64,000 bases of DNA. Origin: Limnohabitans sp. (GTDB lineage: Bacteria; Pseudomonadota; Gammaproteobacteria; Burkholderiales; Burkholderiaceae_C). Position 1 is the first letter of the stretch, and each line of letters opens with the position of its first letter. The position numbers and the translations under genes were made by a program. The stretch covers positions 1 through 64,000 of the forward strand of contig NZ_JAFEIF010000007.1 in assembly GCF_017848645.1 (NCBI RefSeq). The letters run 5' to 3'. This document shows positions 37,172 to 46,335 of this stretch, in pieces. The notes under the pieces were generated by a model. It saw only the letters and a program-made list of their open reading frames with translations, was not told the origin of the DNA and ran no database searches.

Positions 37172-37750
37172 TCAGGGGTTGGCCATAGGCAAAGCCTGGA
37201 AGGCCTCGCCAGTGGCATAAAAGTGACCGCCTGCCACATGGTGCAAGCTGCGCAGTTCGGGGGCTGCGTCTTCAAAGTGCCAGCGGCCTTGGCTGAACAC
37301 GCGTTCATCGGCCCACGCGCCAACGACCTCGGCCAGGATCAAATCGTGCGGCCCGGCCACATGGGCTGTCGCGGGCAGCACACGGCACTCCAGCTGTGCG
37401 GTGCATCCATCGACCAGCGGTACACCGGTGAGTGGCGCGGGCTGAGTGCTGATCTGGCAACGGGCCAGCTTGTCGGTGTGTTCCTTGCCACTCAACCCCC
37501 CAGCGGCCATGACCTGGTCTTTCATGGCCACACAGGGCACGTTGAGGCTGAGCACGCCTGAGGCGTCGATCAGCTCCCGTGTGAGGGTGGATTTGTCGAT
37601 GACCACCGCGATCTTGGGCGTGTCAAAGTCCAAGGGCATGGCCCAAGCTGCCGCCATGACATTGGCGCGGCCCGCATGATGGCTGCCCACCAGCACCGTG
37701 GGGCCGTGGTTGAGCAAACGGTAAGCGTGTTTCAGTTCAACAGTGTGCAT
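37172..37750 (-). CDS. Flavin reductase-like FMN-binding protein
   Basis: 192 residues from ATG 37750 (the upstream frame extension would overlap the lipoprotein gene). Split-barrel flavin reductase marks are 'HAYRLLNHGPTVLVGSHHAGRANVMAAAWAMPLDFDTPKIAVVIDKSTLTRELIDASGVLSLNVP' and 'LECRVLPATAHVAGPHDLILAEVVGAW'. It likely binds FMN and reduces it with NAD(P)H, or acts as a related oxidoreductase. It starts seven bases after the stop of the small lipoprotein gene and precedes DUF1993 by 39 bases. Confidence 0.85.
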   Translation of the reverse strand: MHTVELKHAYRLLNHGPTVLVGSHHAGRANVMAAAWAMPLDFDTPKIAVVIDKSTLTRELIDASGVLSLNVPCVAMKDQVMAAGGLSGKEHTDKLARCQISTQPAPLTGVPLVDGCTAQLECRVLPATAHVAGPHDLILAEVVGAWADERVFSQGRWHFEDAAPELRSLHHVAGGHFYATGEAFQALPMANP

Positions 37751-37757
37751 GCAGTGT

Positions 37758-37958
37758 TCAACGGGGTTCGGGTGAGAGCACTGAGCGCTCTTTTTGGTAT
37801 TGATCGTAGGACGGCAGCGGGGTTCCTGGGGCGGTGCCGCTGCCCACGGCCTTGGCCCTTTCCTGGGCACGGATTTCTTCGTACACGCCTTGCGTTGAAA
37901 TCAGGCCGCAACCCGACAGGCTCCCCAGCAGGGTCAGCGCGATGAGGGCCTTGTTCAT
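37758..37958 (-). CDS. Small lipoprotein, DUF2164-linked
   Basis: 66 residues. The lipoprotein signal 'MNKALIALTLLGSLSGC' gives a lipidated Cys17, then a polar stretch with 'VYEEIRAQERAKAVG' and 'LPSYDQYQKERSVL'. No domain is recognised. The start overlaps the DUF2164 stop by four bases (37955-37958), so translation is coupled. Probably outer-membrane or periplasmic. Confidence 0.75.
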   Translation of the reverse strand: MNKALIALTLLGSLSGCGLISTQGVYEEIRAQERAKAVGSGTAPGTPLPSYDQYQKERSVLSPEPR

Positions 37959-38221
37959 GGTTTTCGTTTATTGAACTTCTGCCAATACTGAAACTCGTCC
38001 GCACGAACTTCGTATTCCAGATCTTCCACGCGCATGAGCATGCGCTCTTTGGCATCGCTCACGGCGCGGTTGTAGATGCTGGGGCCGATTTCTTCCAGGA
38101 CAAAACCAAGCAGGGCACCGGCAGAAATGTTGCCGATCTTTTGCTCGAAGTTGGCCTCAAAGTAGCGCTCGATGCTGGCAATCGCCTGAGCGCGGTCTTC
38201 TTTGCTCAGCTCAATGGGCAT
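37955..38221 (-). CDS. DUF2164 protein
   Basis: 88 residues. 'IELSKEDRAQAIASIERYFEANFEQKIGNISAGALLGFVLEEIGPSIYNRAVSDAKERM' is the characteristic DUF2164 pattern; the family is small, helical and cytoplasmic with no known function. It follows the RidA-family gene by nine bases and overlaps the lipoprotein start (ATGA), so the three appear to be one operon. Confidence 0.88.
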   Translation of the reverse strand: MPIELSKEDRAQAIASIERYFEANFEQKIGNISAGALLGFVLEEIGPSIYNRAVSDAKERMLMRVEDLEYEVRADEFQYWQKFNKRKP

Positions 38222-38230
38222 GGCCGTGGA

Positions 38231-38689
38231 TCAGCCGATTTCGGCGATCAGTTCGATCTCGACGCAAGCGCCCATGGGAATCTGCGCCACGCCAAAGGCG
38301 CTGCGGGCATGCGCGCCGACCTGGGGACCAAACACCTGGCCCAGCAGTTCGCTGCAGCCGTTGGTGACCAGGTGCTGCTCGGTGAAGTCGCCTGTGGAGT
38401 TGACCAGGCTCATCACTTTGACAATGCGCTTGACCTTGTTCAGGTCGCCCACAGCGGCGTGCAGGGTGCCCATCAGGTCAATCGCCACGGCGCGGGCGGC
38501 TTGTTGGCCTTCGGCGGTGCTGATGTTTTTGCCATGTTGGCCGGCCCAGACTTTGCCGTCTTTTTTGGCAATGTGGCCGGACAGGAAAACCAGGTTGCCG
38601 GTCTGCACAAAGGGCACATAGGCCGCAGCAGGCACGGCCACGGGGGGCAGTTCGATGTTCAGGGCTTTCAGGGTGTCGTAAACGCTCAT
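38231..38689 (-). CDS. RidA-family protein
   Basis: 152 residues. The RidA/YjgF/YER057c barrel is seen in 'YVPFVQTGNLVFLSGHIAKKDGKVWAG', 'AARAVAIDLMGTLHAAVGDLNKVKRIVKVMSLVNSTGDFTEQHLVTNGCSELLGQVFG' and the end 'GAHARSAFGVAQIPMGACVEIELIAEIG'. The R in 'HARSAFGV' matches the arginine that binds the carboxylate in true RidA. RidA releases ammonia from reactive enamines, though this branch (about 150 residues, COG0251 subgroup) is not proven to do so. Confidence 0.9.
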   Translation of the reverse strand: MSVYDTLKALNIELPPVAVPAAAYVPFVQTGNLVFLSGHIAKKDGKVWAGQHGKNISTAEGQQAARAVAIDLMGTLHAAVGDLNKVKRIVKVMSLVNSTGDFTEQHLVTNGCSELLGQVFGPQVGAHARSAFGVAQIPMGACVEIELIAEIG

Positions 38690-38796
38690 GGTGGTGTTCT
38701 CGGTCGCGGGTTGAAGAGGGACTCCCGCCTGTGCAGGAGTGGCAAAAGGGAGATTGTCGCTGAAGGGGCGGGTGGATGGCTGCCGATTTCACACGC

Positions 38797-38835
38797 CCAG
38801 ATCACTGGTCCAGATCAAACGTCAAGATCAAATGT
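38797..38835. repeat. Three tandem 13-bp units at the transglutaminase stop
   Basis: Units CCAGATCACTGGT, CCAGATCAAACGT and CAAGATCAAATGT run head to tail (38797-38809, 38810-38822, 38823-38835), each with GATC. The stop codon of the transglutaminase gene (38828-38830 on the minus strand) lies in the third unit. Probably replication slippage; a binding array is possible. Confidence 0.6.
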
Positions 38836-39745
38836 CCAGAGGCGCCACCGTCACGGCGACCTCGAGGGTGTGCGCGCCGCCGCCTTGCAGCACGCCGCGC
38901 AGGGGCGAGACATCGGCAAAATCGCGTCCCACGGCCAGGCGCACGTAGTCTTCGCCCGGGCTGGCCAGGCCGCAGCGGTCATTCGTCGGGTCCAGGTCCA
39001 GCCAGCCTTGGCTGGCGTGGCTGGCCAGCTCGGGCACATAAACCGAGGCCCAGGCGTGCGAGGCGTCGCTGCCCACCAGGCGGGGCTGACCCGGCGGCGG
39101 CTGGGTGAGCAGGTAGCCGCTCACGTAGCGGGCGGGCAAGCCCAGCGAGCGCAGGCAGGCCACCAGGATGTGGGCAAAGTCCTGGCAAACCCCACGTTTG
39201 TTTTGCAGCGCCTCAAGAGCGGGGGTGTTGATGTCGGTGCTGGCCGTTTCGTAATGGAAATCGCGGTGCATGCGGGCCGTGAGGGCCTGGGCCGCTTGCA
39301 TGAGCGAGCGCCCGGGCGTGAAACTGCTTTGTGCATAGCCCGCAAAGGCGGTGTGCACCGGCGCATGGTGCGAGCCAAAGACCATGCCTGCATGCACATC
39401 ACCCGCCTGGCCACCCCGGTAGCGGAAGTGCTCGCGCACGGCTTCCCAGCTTTGCTGGGCACTGGCAGGTGCGATGGGTGCGATGGGGGCGATGGCGCGG
39501 GTTTCGACCTCGGTGTAGGTCCGCACGCTCAGGCCTTCGTGCGGGTGCGTCAGCGCCCAATAAGCGCGGTGGTTCAAAAAAGCGTCGATGCTGTGCTGCA
39601 CCGAAGCCTCGGGCGAGATCTGCATCGTGTGGCGCAGGACGTTTTGGCAAGGCGTGTCGGCCGCTTGCAGGTGGGCCACATGTTGCGCGGTTTGCACCGA
39701 GGGGCTGTAGTGGTAGCGGGTGTCGTGTGTGATGGCCAGGCGCAT
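38828..39745 (-). CDS. Transglutaminase-like protein of amidoligase cluster
   Basis: 305 residues. The N-terminal beta domain ('RLAITHDTRYHYSPSVQTAQHVAHLQ') and the papain-like core with C187 ('RGVCQDFAHILVACLRSLG'), H230 ('DASHAWASVYVP') and D252 ('LDLDPTND') are complete. The linker near residues 85-95 repeats 'API'. Such transglutaminase-fold enzymes may cut or transfer acyl groups at peptide-like bonds. It is the third gene, 22 bases after the fused ATP-grasp/alpha-E gene, and completes the minus-strand half of the cluster. Confidence 0.85.
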   Translation of the reverse strand: MRLAITHDTRYHYSPSVQTAQHVAHLQAADTPCQNVLRHTMQISPEASVQHSIDAFLNHRAYWALTHPHEGLSVRTYTEVETRAIAPIAPIAPASAQQSWEAVREHFRYRGGQAGDVHAGMVFGSHHAPVHTAFAGYAQSSFTPGRSLMQAAQALTARMHRDFHYETASTDINTPALEALQNKRGVCQDFAHILVACLRSLGLPARYVSGYLLTQPPPGQPRLVGSDASHAWASVYVPELASHASQGWLDLDPTNDRCGLASPGEDYVRLAVGRDFADVSPLRGVLQGGGAHTLEVAVTVAPLDI

Positions 39746-39767
39746 GGGGTGTCTTGTGCTCTGAACT

Positions 39768-42614
39768 TCAAGCGCCCACGCTGTAGCGGGCTTCGCCGCT
39801 GTGCGTGAAAAACAGGCTGCACAGCTGGTCCGAGACCTCGCGTGCGGCGCTTTGGCACTGGCCGAGTGTGGCCTGCAGGGGCCATGTTTGGCCCATGGCT
39901 GGGGTCGTGGCGCCGGGGCTGGTTTTTGAGCCCGCGCCCCGTGAAGTGTCGTCTTGTGAATTGTCCAAGGGCCACAGCGCCTCGGGCCGCAGCTCGATCA
40001 GCGCGGGCAGGCGCTCGGCCAAAGGCAAGCTTGCCCCATCGGCCAGATGGCCCATGCGCTTCAAGCGTGAGCGCAGCGTGTGCGCCACCCAGCCCAGCGA
40101 GCGGGGGTTGTCCGGGTCGGTCACCAGCAGGTCCACCAGGGCATGGGGCGTACGGCTTTGCTGGTACTGGGCGTGGAAGCTGATGGTGCTGTCAAACAGG
40201 TCGAGCACTGCGTCAAACCCGGCTTGTTCTTCGATCAGGCCCAGCTGCACGGCTTCGCTCAAGGCGTGCGACAAAAATTCCAGCCGCTCGATGTGGCGGC
40301 CCATGGAGAGCAAGCGCCAGCCGTCGTCGCGGCTCATGCGGTCGGTTTGTGCGCCGGTGAGCGCGGCCAGCATCTGGCTCGTGTCGGCCAAAAGCCGCTG
40401 CACCGCCACGGTGTCGGGCAAGGCGTCTGGGGTGGATTGGGCCAAGCCGGGCCTTTTGGCCTGCTGGAAAAAGCGCGATTCGGCTTGTTCCAGCAATCGC
40501 CAGTGTTCGGGCGAGAGGCGTTCGCGCACCGAGGCGGCGGCCAGGCGCACCGAGCGCAGGTTGAAGCCCACGCTGGTGGCCAGTTCCTGGTCCCACAAAC
40601 CAGCGATCAAGGAGCGCTCGAACACGCGGTGCGCTTGTGCCGCGGCAGGCACGCCTGCGCGCACCAGGCCGTGGCGCGTGGCCAAGCGGGTGATGAAGTT
40701 CAGCAAACAGGGCAAGTTCTGGTTTTCGCTGCCTAGAATTTCCAGGCTCAGACGGACCAAGCGCAAGGTGTTTTCGGTGCGCTCGGTGTAGCGGCCCATC
40801 CAGAACAGGTTTTCTGCGGCGCGGCTGGTGACCAGCCGTTGGCGCTGCGCCACGGCGTCGCTGGCGGCCGGGGTGCTGGTGGTGGCGGTTGTGGTGGGCT
40901 GGGCAGGCGTTGTGGGCTGAAGTGGCGAGGGTGTTTGGGATTGAGACTGGGACTGTGACTGATTTTGTGTTTGCGTCGGGGCTGCCGTTGTCATGGGCGA
41001 TGGCCCCTGACCTCGACTGCTGGCCTGGGGTGCCGCGGCTGGGCTCTGCACCCACACGTCGGCGCTGGAGCCACCGCGCTGCATCGAGGCGATGCCTTCG
41101 CGTGTACCCAGCCGGGCCAGGCCTCCGGGCAAAACCTGCCAGCCGCCTTGGGCGTCGACCACCGCAAACACGCGCAGCACCACCGGGCGCGACTGTATGC
41201 TGAAGGCACCATCAGGGCCGGTTTGCCAAGTGGGCTGGTGCGACAGCGGCAACCAAGACTGCAGGGTGTGGGCATCGGGGTCGCGCGCGATGCGCTGGGC
41301 CCATTCGGCTTGTTCTGGGGGCGACAGGCGGTGGCTGAGCACCGGCTCAAAACTGTGGCGGTCGGTGTGGTGGGGGTAGGTGGGCTTGATCACACAATCC
41401 GCGATGCGTGGCAGCACATCTTGCAGCGCCGCGGCCTCGCCGCACCACCAGCTGGGGATGGCGGGCAGTTGCAGTTCTTGCCCGAGCAGTTCCCGCGCCA
41501 GGCCGGGCATGAAGCCCAGCAGCGCGTTCGACTCCAAAAAGCCCGAGCCGGGCGTGTTGGCCACCAACACGTTGCCGCTGCGCACCGCTTGCAGCAAGCC
41601 GGGCACGCCCAGCGTGGAGTCGGCGCGCAGCTCCAGCGGGTCAATCCAGTCGTCGTCCACCCGCTTGAGCAAACCGTGCACCGGTTGCAGGCCTTGCAGG
41701 GTTTTGAGGTACAGCTTTTGGTCACGCACCGTCAGGTCGTTGCCCTGCACCAGGCTCAGGCCCAGATAGCGGGCGAGGTACGCGTGCTCAAAATAAGTTT
41801 CGTTGTAGGGCCCGGGCGTGAGCAGGGCGATGTGCGCCGAAGCGCCTGCAGGGCTGCGGGCCTTGATGCCATCGATCAGGGTGCGATAAGTGTTCGCCAG
41901 CCGCTGCACCGGAAACGCCTCAAAGGCCTGCGGAAACAAGCGCGAGACGATTTGCCGGTTTTCGATCAGGTAGCCCAGGCCCGAGGGCGCTTGCGTACGC
42001 TGCGACAGCAGCCACCAGCAGCCGTCTGGCCCACGCGCCAAGTCAAACGCGGCCAAGGACAAATAGCGTCCGCCCACCGGGGCCACGCCGTGCATGGCGG
42101 GCAAATAGGCCGGGTGGCCTTGCACCAAGGCGGCGGGTAACTGGCCACGCAGCACCAGCTGTTGCGGGCCATAAGCGTCGGCCATGATGCGTTCGAGCAG
42201 CTGCATGCGCTGCATCACACCCGCCTCGATCTGCTGCCAGTCGGTGTGGCTGAGCATGAGCGGGAACAGGTCAAGCGACCAGGGGCGCTGCGGCTGGTCC
42301 GCGCTGGCGTACACGTTGTAGGTGATGCCGTTGTCGCGCACCTGCCGCTGCAGGTTGGCCATGCGGGTGTTCAGGTCGGCGTTCATGGTGGCCTCGTGGG
42401 TTTGGGCCGTCTGGTCCAAAGGCGCGAGGAAGGGCGCGAGGAAGCGCTGCCATGGGGCACTGATGCTGCGGGCTGTGTCCGACTTGGGGGAGGAGACTTC
42501 ACCCCGCAGCTCGTCCCAATGCCCGGTGGGCGCGGCTTCGTGTTCGAGCACCAGCCCCTTCAGGGCAGCAGATGCTGGGGCACCGTCTGGTCGGGGCGAG
42601 CGGTCATTCATCAA
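39768..42614 (-). CDS. Fused circularly permuted ATP-grasp and alpha-E protein
   Basis: 948 residues. The first part (about 80-510) is the CP-ATP-grasp type: 'QVRDNGITYNVYASADQPQRPWSLDLFP', 'GVAPVGGRYLSLAAFDLARGPDGCWWLLSQRTQAPSGLGYLIENR', 'VQGNDLTVRDQKLYLKTLQGLQPVHGLLKRVDDDWIDPLELR', 'DCVIKPTYP'. A low-complexity linker (about 545-583) of Gln-Ser, Thr and Pro follows. The alpha-E helical domain starts near 593 ('SRAAENLFWMGRYTERTENTLRLVRL') and runs to 940. Such proteins are predicted to form peptide or amide bonds. The gene overlaps the DUF2126 gene by 11 bases. The same two domains occur as separate genes at 49070 and 50549. Confidence 0.88.
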   Translation of the reverse strand: MMNDRSPRPDGAPASAALKGLVLEHEAAPTGHWDELRGEVSSPKSDTARSISAPWQRFLAPFLAPLDQTAQTHEATMNADLNTRMANLQRQVRDNGITYNVYASADQPQRPWSLDLFPLMLSHTDWQQIEAGVMQRMQLLERIMADAYGPQQLVLRGQLPAALVQGHPAYLPAMHGVAPVGGRYLSLAAFDLARGPDGCWWLLSQRTQAPSGLGYLIENRQIVSRLFPQAFEAFPVQRLANTYRTLIDGIKARSPAGASAHIALLTPGPYNETYFEHAYLARYLGLSLVQGNDLTVRDQKLYLKTLQGLQPVHGLLKRVDDDWIDPLELRADSTLGVPGLLQAVRSGNVLVANTPGSGFLESNALLGFMPGLARELLGQELQLPAIPSWWCGEAAALQDVLPRIADCVIKPTYPHHTDRHSFEPVLSHRLSPPEQAEWAQRIARDPDAHTLQSWLPLSHQPTWQTGPDGAFSIQSRPVVLRVFAVVDAQGGWQVLPGGLARLGTREGIASMQRGGSSADVWVQSPAAAPQASSRGQGPSPMTTAAPTQTQNQSQSQSQSQTPSPLQPTTPAQPTTTATTSTPAASDAVAQRQRLVTSRAAENLFWMGRYTERTENTLRLVRLSLEILGSENQNLPCLLNFITRLATRHGLVRAGVPAAAQAHRVFERSLIAGLWDQELATSVGFNLRSVRLAAASVRERLSPEHWRLLEQAESRFFQQAKRPGLAQSTPDALPDTVAVQRLLADTSQMLAALTGAQTDRMSRDDGWRLLSMGRHIERLEFLSHALSEAVQLGLIEEQAGFDAVLDLFDSTISFHAQYQQSRTPHALVDLLVTDPDNPRSLGWVAHTLRSRLKRMGHLADGASLPLAERLPALIELRPEALWPLDNSQDDTSRGAGSKTSPGATTPAMGQTWPLQATLGQCQSAAREVSDQLCSLFFTHSGEARYSVGA

Positions 42615-45600
42615 TGGATTGTCGCCTCAAATCCAGCGTGTGCGGGAACTCGGGGCTGGCGTGCAGCTGGGCGTTGGGCCGCAGGGTGGGCAGTTGTTTC
42701 ATCGCGCCGGGCGTGTGCCCCATTCGGAAAAAGCGCGCCAGGCGGCGGCTTTCAGCCTCGTAGGCGTTGACCGGGAAGCTGTCGTAGCTGCGACCACCGG
42801 GGTGCACCACATGGTATTGGCAGCCGCCCAGAGACCGCTTCATCCAGGTGTCCACCAAATCCACCGTGAGCGGTGCGTGCACGCCGATGCTCGGGTGCAG
42901 CGACGAAGGGGGGTTCCAGGCCTTGTAGCGCACGCTGGCCACGTATTCGCCCACCACGCCCGTGGGCTGCAGGGGCAGGGGGCGGCCGTTCACCGTCACC
43001 GTGTGTCGCGCCGGGTTGATGCCTGTCACATGCACCTCGATGCGCTCCAGCGACGAGTCCACATAGCGGGCCGTGCCGCCTGCACCGCTTTCTTCGCCCA
43101 TGACGTGCCAAGGCTCCAGCGCATTGCGCAGGGTGACGACCGCGCCATCGACCTTGATTTGCCCGACCAGCGGGAAGCGGAACTCGAAATGCGGCGCGAA
43201 CCAGCTCGGGTCAAAGTGGAAGCCCGCATCACCCAGCTCGGTCAGCACGTCGTCAAAGTCCTTGTGGATCCAGTGCGGCAGCATGAAGCGGTCGTGCAGC
43301 TCGGTGCCCCAACGCGTGACGGGCGCTGAATAGGGTTCGTCCCAGAAACGGGCCACCAGCGCACGCAGCAGCAACTGCTGCACGATGCTCATGCGGGCAT
43401 GCGGCGGCATCTCAAACGCACGCAGCTCCAGCAAGCCCAGGCGCCCGGTGCTGCTGTCGGGGGAATACATTTTGTCGATGCAAAACTCGCTGCGGTGGGT
43501 GTTGCCGGTGACGTCCACCAGGATGTTGCGCAGGGTGCGGTCGACCACCCAGGGTGCCATGTCGGTGCCGAATTTTTTGCGGTTGCGCGTGATCTCTCGC
43601 AGAGCGATTTCCAGCTCATAGACCTGGTCGTTGCGCGCTTCGTCCACACGCGGGGCCTGGCTGGTGGGGCCGATGAACATGCCGCTGAACAAATAGCTCA
43701 GGCTCGGGTGGTTGTGCCAATACAGGATCAGGCTGGCCAGCAGCTCGGGGCGGCGCAAAAACGGGCTGTCGGCGGGTGTCGCACCGCCCATCACCATGTG
43801 GTTGCCGCCGCCGGTGCCGGTGTGGCGACCGTCGGTCATGAACTTCTCGGCCGACAGGCGCGTCTCGAAGGCGGCTTGGTACAAAAACTCGGTGTGCTGA
43901 ACCAGCTCGGTCCAGTTGTGGGCCGGGTGGATGTTGACCTCGATCACGCCGGGGTCGGGTGTGACTTGCAAGAGTTTGAGGCGCGGATCGCGGGGTGGCG
44001 GGTAGCCTTCCAGGACGATTTTCAGGCCCAGGGTTTTGGCGGTGGCTTCGACGGCGCTCAGCAGCGCCAGGTAGTCTTCGAGGCGCGCCAGCGGCGGCAT
44101 GAACACGTAAAGCACGCCGGACTTTTCACCCTTGGCCATGGCATCGGCTTCGGCTTCGGCTTTGGGGCCGTTGGCGCGGTTTGGGTCGCGTACTTCCACG
44201 CACAAGGCGGTGCGCACCACCGACGGGTCGGACTTGAATTTTTGGGGCGCGACCGATGCAGTTTGGGCAGGGACATGGCGCGGCTGTAATGTGACAGGGA
44301 CTTGGGAGGGCAGGGCGCCGCGCTGTGCGAGGTGAGGCGAAAAGGGGTCTTGCTCAATCATCTGCCAACGTTCCGTGGGCGCTGCCCAAGGCAGCGAGTC
44401 CAACGGCAAACGCCAGCCCATGGGAGAGTCTCCGGGCATGAGGTACATGCGCTCGTCGCGCACAAACCAGCGGCCGGTTTGCCACTGCGTTCCGGTCAGC
44501 ACGGGGCTCTTACCCTCGGGTGGATCGATGGGTTGGAGCGGCAGCACATAACCCACTGCCGCATCCAGCCCCTGGCTGAAGATGCGGCGCAAGCGGTTGC
44601 GCTCCATCTCGTCGTCCAACTTGGCGTCCAACGGGTCCACGTTCACGGGCAAGCGGCGTTCGCGCCAGAGGTAGTACCAGGTGTCTTCGTAGCCCGGCAG
44701 CACGGTGTCACCCGGTAGGCCCAAATGCTGCGTCAAGGCTTGCATGAAGAGCAGCGCGTCGAAGCGGGTGTAGGCACTGGGCTCTCGTTCGTCGGCAAAC
44801 ACGGCCGGGTCTTGCCAGCAGGGCTTGCCGTCGGCGCGCCAGTAGATGCTCAGTGCCCAGCGCGGCAGCTGCTCGCCGGGGTACCACTTGCCTTGGCCAA
44901 AGTGCAAAAAGCCGCCTTGCCCGTATTGCTGGCGCAGCTTGTGCACCAGCTCGGTGGCCAGGCCCCGCTTGGTCGGGCCCAGTGCGTCGGTGTTCCACTC
45001 TGCCCCATCGCGGTCTTGGGTCGACACAAAAGTCGGCTCGCCGCCCATGGTCAGGCGCACGTCTTGCTCCTGCAGTTGGGTATCGACCTGCTCTCCCAGT
45101 TGCAGCACATCGGCCCATTGTTCTTCGCTGTAAGGCTTGGTCACGCGGGGTGACTCGTGGATGCGCGTCACGCTCATCTCGTGGTGGAACTCGACCTCGG
45201 CCTCGTCCATCAGGCCCTCAATGGGTGCAGCGGCAGACGGCTGGGGCGTGCAGGCCAGCGGAATGTGGCCCTCGCCAGCCAAGAGGCCCGAGGTCGGGTC
45301 CAGCCCCACCCAGCCCGCGCCGGGCAAATACACCTCGCACCAGGCGTGCAGGTCGGTGAAGTCGACTTCGGTGCCGCTCGGGCCATCGAGCGATTTCACA
45401 TCCGGGGCCAGCTGGATCAAGTAGCCCGAGACAAAACGGGCGGCGATGTTCATGTGGCGGAACAGCTGCACCAGCAGCCAAGCCGAATCGCGGCAAGACC
45501 CGCTTTGGAGCGCCAGCGTTTCTTCGGGCGTTTGCACGCCCGGCTCCATGCGGATGGTGTAACGGATGTCTTGGTGGAGGCGTTGGTTGATCTGCACCAA

Positions 45601-46032
45601 AAAATCGATGGTGCGCTGGCGCTTTCGGTCCATGCTGGCCAGGTATTTCTTGAACAGCGGCGTTTTGGAATCCTTGACCAGGTAGGACTGGAGCTCTTCG
45701 CGCACCGTGTCGGCATATTTGAAGGGCACTTCTTCGGCCGAGGGCTCCAAAAAGAAGTCAAAGGGATTGAACACGGCCATTTCGGTGACCACGTCCACCG
45801 TGACTTTGAAAGCGGTGGTTTTTTTCGGGAAAACGAGTCGCGCCTGGTAGTTCGCAAAGGCGTCTTGCTGCCAGTTGATGAAGTGCTCTGCAGGTTCGAC
45901 CTGCAGGCTGTAGCTCAGGATGCGGCTGCGGCTGTGTGGGGCCGGGCGCAGGCGGATGACCTGGGGGCCAAGCTGCACGGGACGGTCGTAGGTGTAGTGG
46001 GTGACGTGGTGCAGGGCAACGTGTATCGACAT
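42604..46032 (-). CDS. Transglutaminase and DUF2126 domain protein
   Basis: 1142 residues from ATG 46032; the frame continues upstream but the typical 'MSIHVALHHVTHYTYDRPVQLGPQVIRLRP' start is here. The N-terminal transglutaminase has C180 ('SGSCRDSAWLLVQLF'), H229 ('DLHAWCEVYLPG') and D245 ('LDPTSG'). From about 300 comes DUF2126, with 'LTMGGEPTFVSTQDRDGAEWNT', 'FMTDGRHTGTGGGNHMVMGG' and 'HPSLSYLFSG', a predicted amidoligase of the glutamine-synthetase or related fold. First gene of the minus half. It should build or trim peptide-like polymers or protein tags; the substrate is unknown. Its upstream region (46033-46335) is shared with comEC. Confidence 0.88.
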   Translation of the reverse strand: MSIHVALHHVTHYTYDRPVQLGPQVIRLRPAPHSRSRILSYSLQVEPAEHFINWQQDAFANYQARLVFPKKTTAFKVTVDVVTEMAVFNPFDFFLEPSAEEVPFKYADTVREELQSYLVKDSKTPLFKKYLASMDRKRQRTIDFLVQINQRLHQDIRYTIRMEPGVQTPEETLALQSGSCRDSAWLLVQLFRHMNIAARFVSGYLIQLAPDVKSLDGPSGTEVDFTDLHAWCEVYLPGAGWVGLDPTSGLLAGEGHIPLACTPQPSAAAPIEGLMDEAEVEFHHEMSVTRIHESPRVTKPYSEEQWADVLQLGEQVDTQLQEQDVRLTMGGEPTFVSTQDRDGAEWNTDALGPTKRGLATELVHKLRQQYGQGGFLHFGQGKWYPGEQLPRWALSIYWRADGKPCWQDPAVFADEREPSAYTRFDALLFMQALTQHLGLPGDTVLPGYEDTWYYLWRERRLPVNVDPLDAKLDDEMERNRLRRIFSQGLDAAVGYVLPLQPIDPPEGKSPVLTGTQWQTGRWFVRDERMYLMPGDSPMGWRLPLDSLPWAAPTERWQMIEQDPFSPHLAQRGALPSQVPVTLQPRHVPAQTASVAPQKFKSDPSVVRTALCVEVRDPNRANGPKAEAEADAMAKGEKSGVLYVFMPPLARLEDYLALLSAVEATAKTLGLKIVLEGYPPPRDPRLKLLQVTPDPGVIEVNIHPAHNWTELVQHTEFLYQAAFETRLSAEKFMTDGRHTGTGGGNHMVMGGATPADSPFLRRPELLASLILYWHNHPSLSYLFSGMFIGPTSQAPRVDEARNDQVYELEIALREITRNRKKFGTDMAPWVVDRTLRNILVDVTGNTHRSEFCIDKMYSPDSSTGRLGLLELRAFEMPPHARMSIVQQLLLRALVARFWDEPYSAPVTRWGTELHDRFMLPHWIHKDFDDVLTELGDAGFHFDPSWFAPHFEFRFPLVGQIKVDGAVVTLRNALEPWHVMGEESGAGGTARYVDSSLERIEVHVTGINPARHTVTVNGRPLPLQPTGVVGEYVASVRYKAWNPPSSLHPSIGVHAPLTVDLVDTWMKRSLGGCQYHVVHPGGRSYDSFPVNAYEAESRRLARFFRMGHTPGAMKQLPTLRPNAQLHASPEFPHTLDLRRQSIDE

Positions 46033-46335
46033 ATCTCGTTCAGCGCAACAGGGGCTGCACGCATGACAAATGCAGCTTGGGCGTTTAAAAACAAGCAAGA
46101 CACGCGCCAGCGGGGCTAGCGGGACAAGGTGGACCCACCGTTTTCGGTTCAGACCAACGCAGCCCCACACACAGAGCGCCAGAGTGAACGAGATCAAAAA
46201 CAGCCAAATCAGGGAGGCTGAGATGAAACGATGCGGTGCGCCTGCCCTGCAGGCGAGGGGGAGGGTGTCAAGCCACAGGCCAGTCGGACATGCTTTGAAG
46301 CGGCGAGCGTGTTTGCAGGCACTGCGAGGTGGCCC
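46033..46335. other. Divergent intergenic region, amidoligase and comEC
   Basis: 303 bases between DUF2126 and comEC starts. The minus-strand frame stays open, but the start at 46032 fits the family. On the plus strand an ATG at 46223 has AGGGAGG (46211-46217) five bases before it. It encodes a 38-residue Arg-rich peptide whose TGA overlaps the comEC ATG at 46336 (ATGA). No clear -35/-10 pair was found. Confidence 0.5.
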
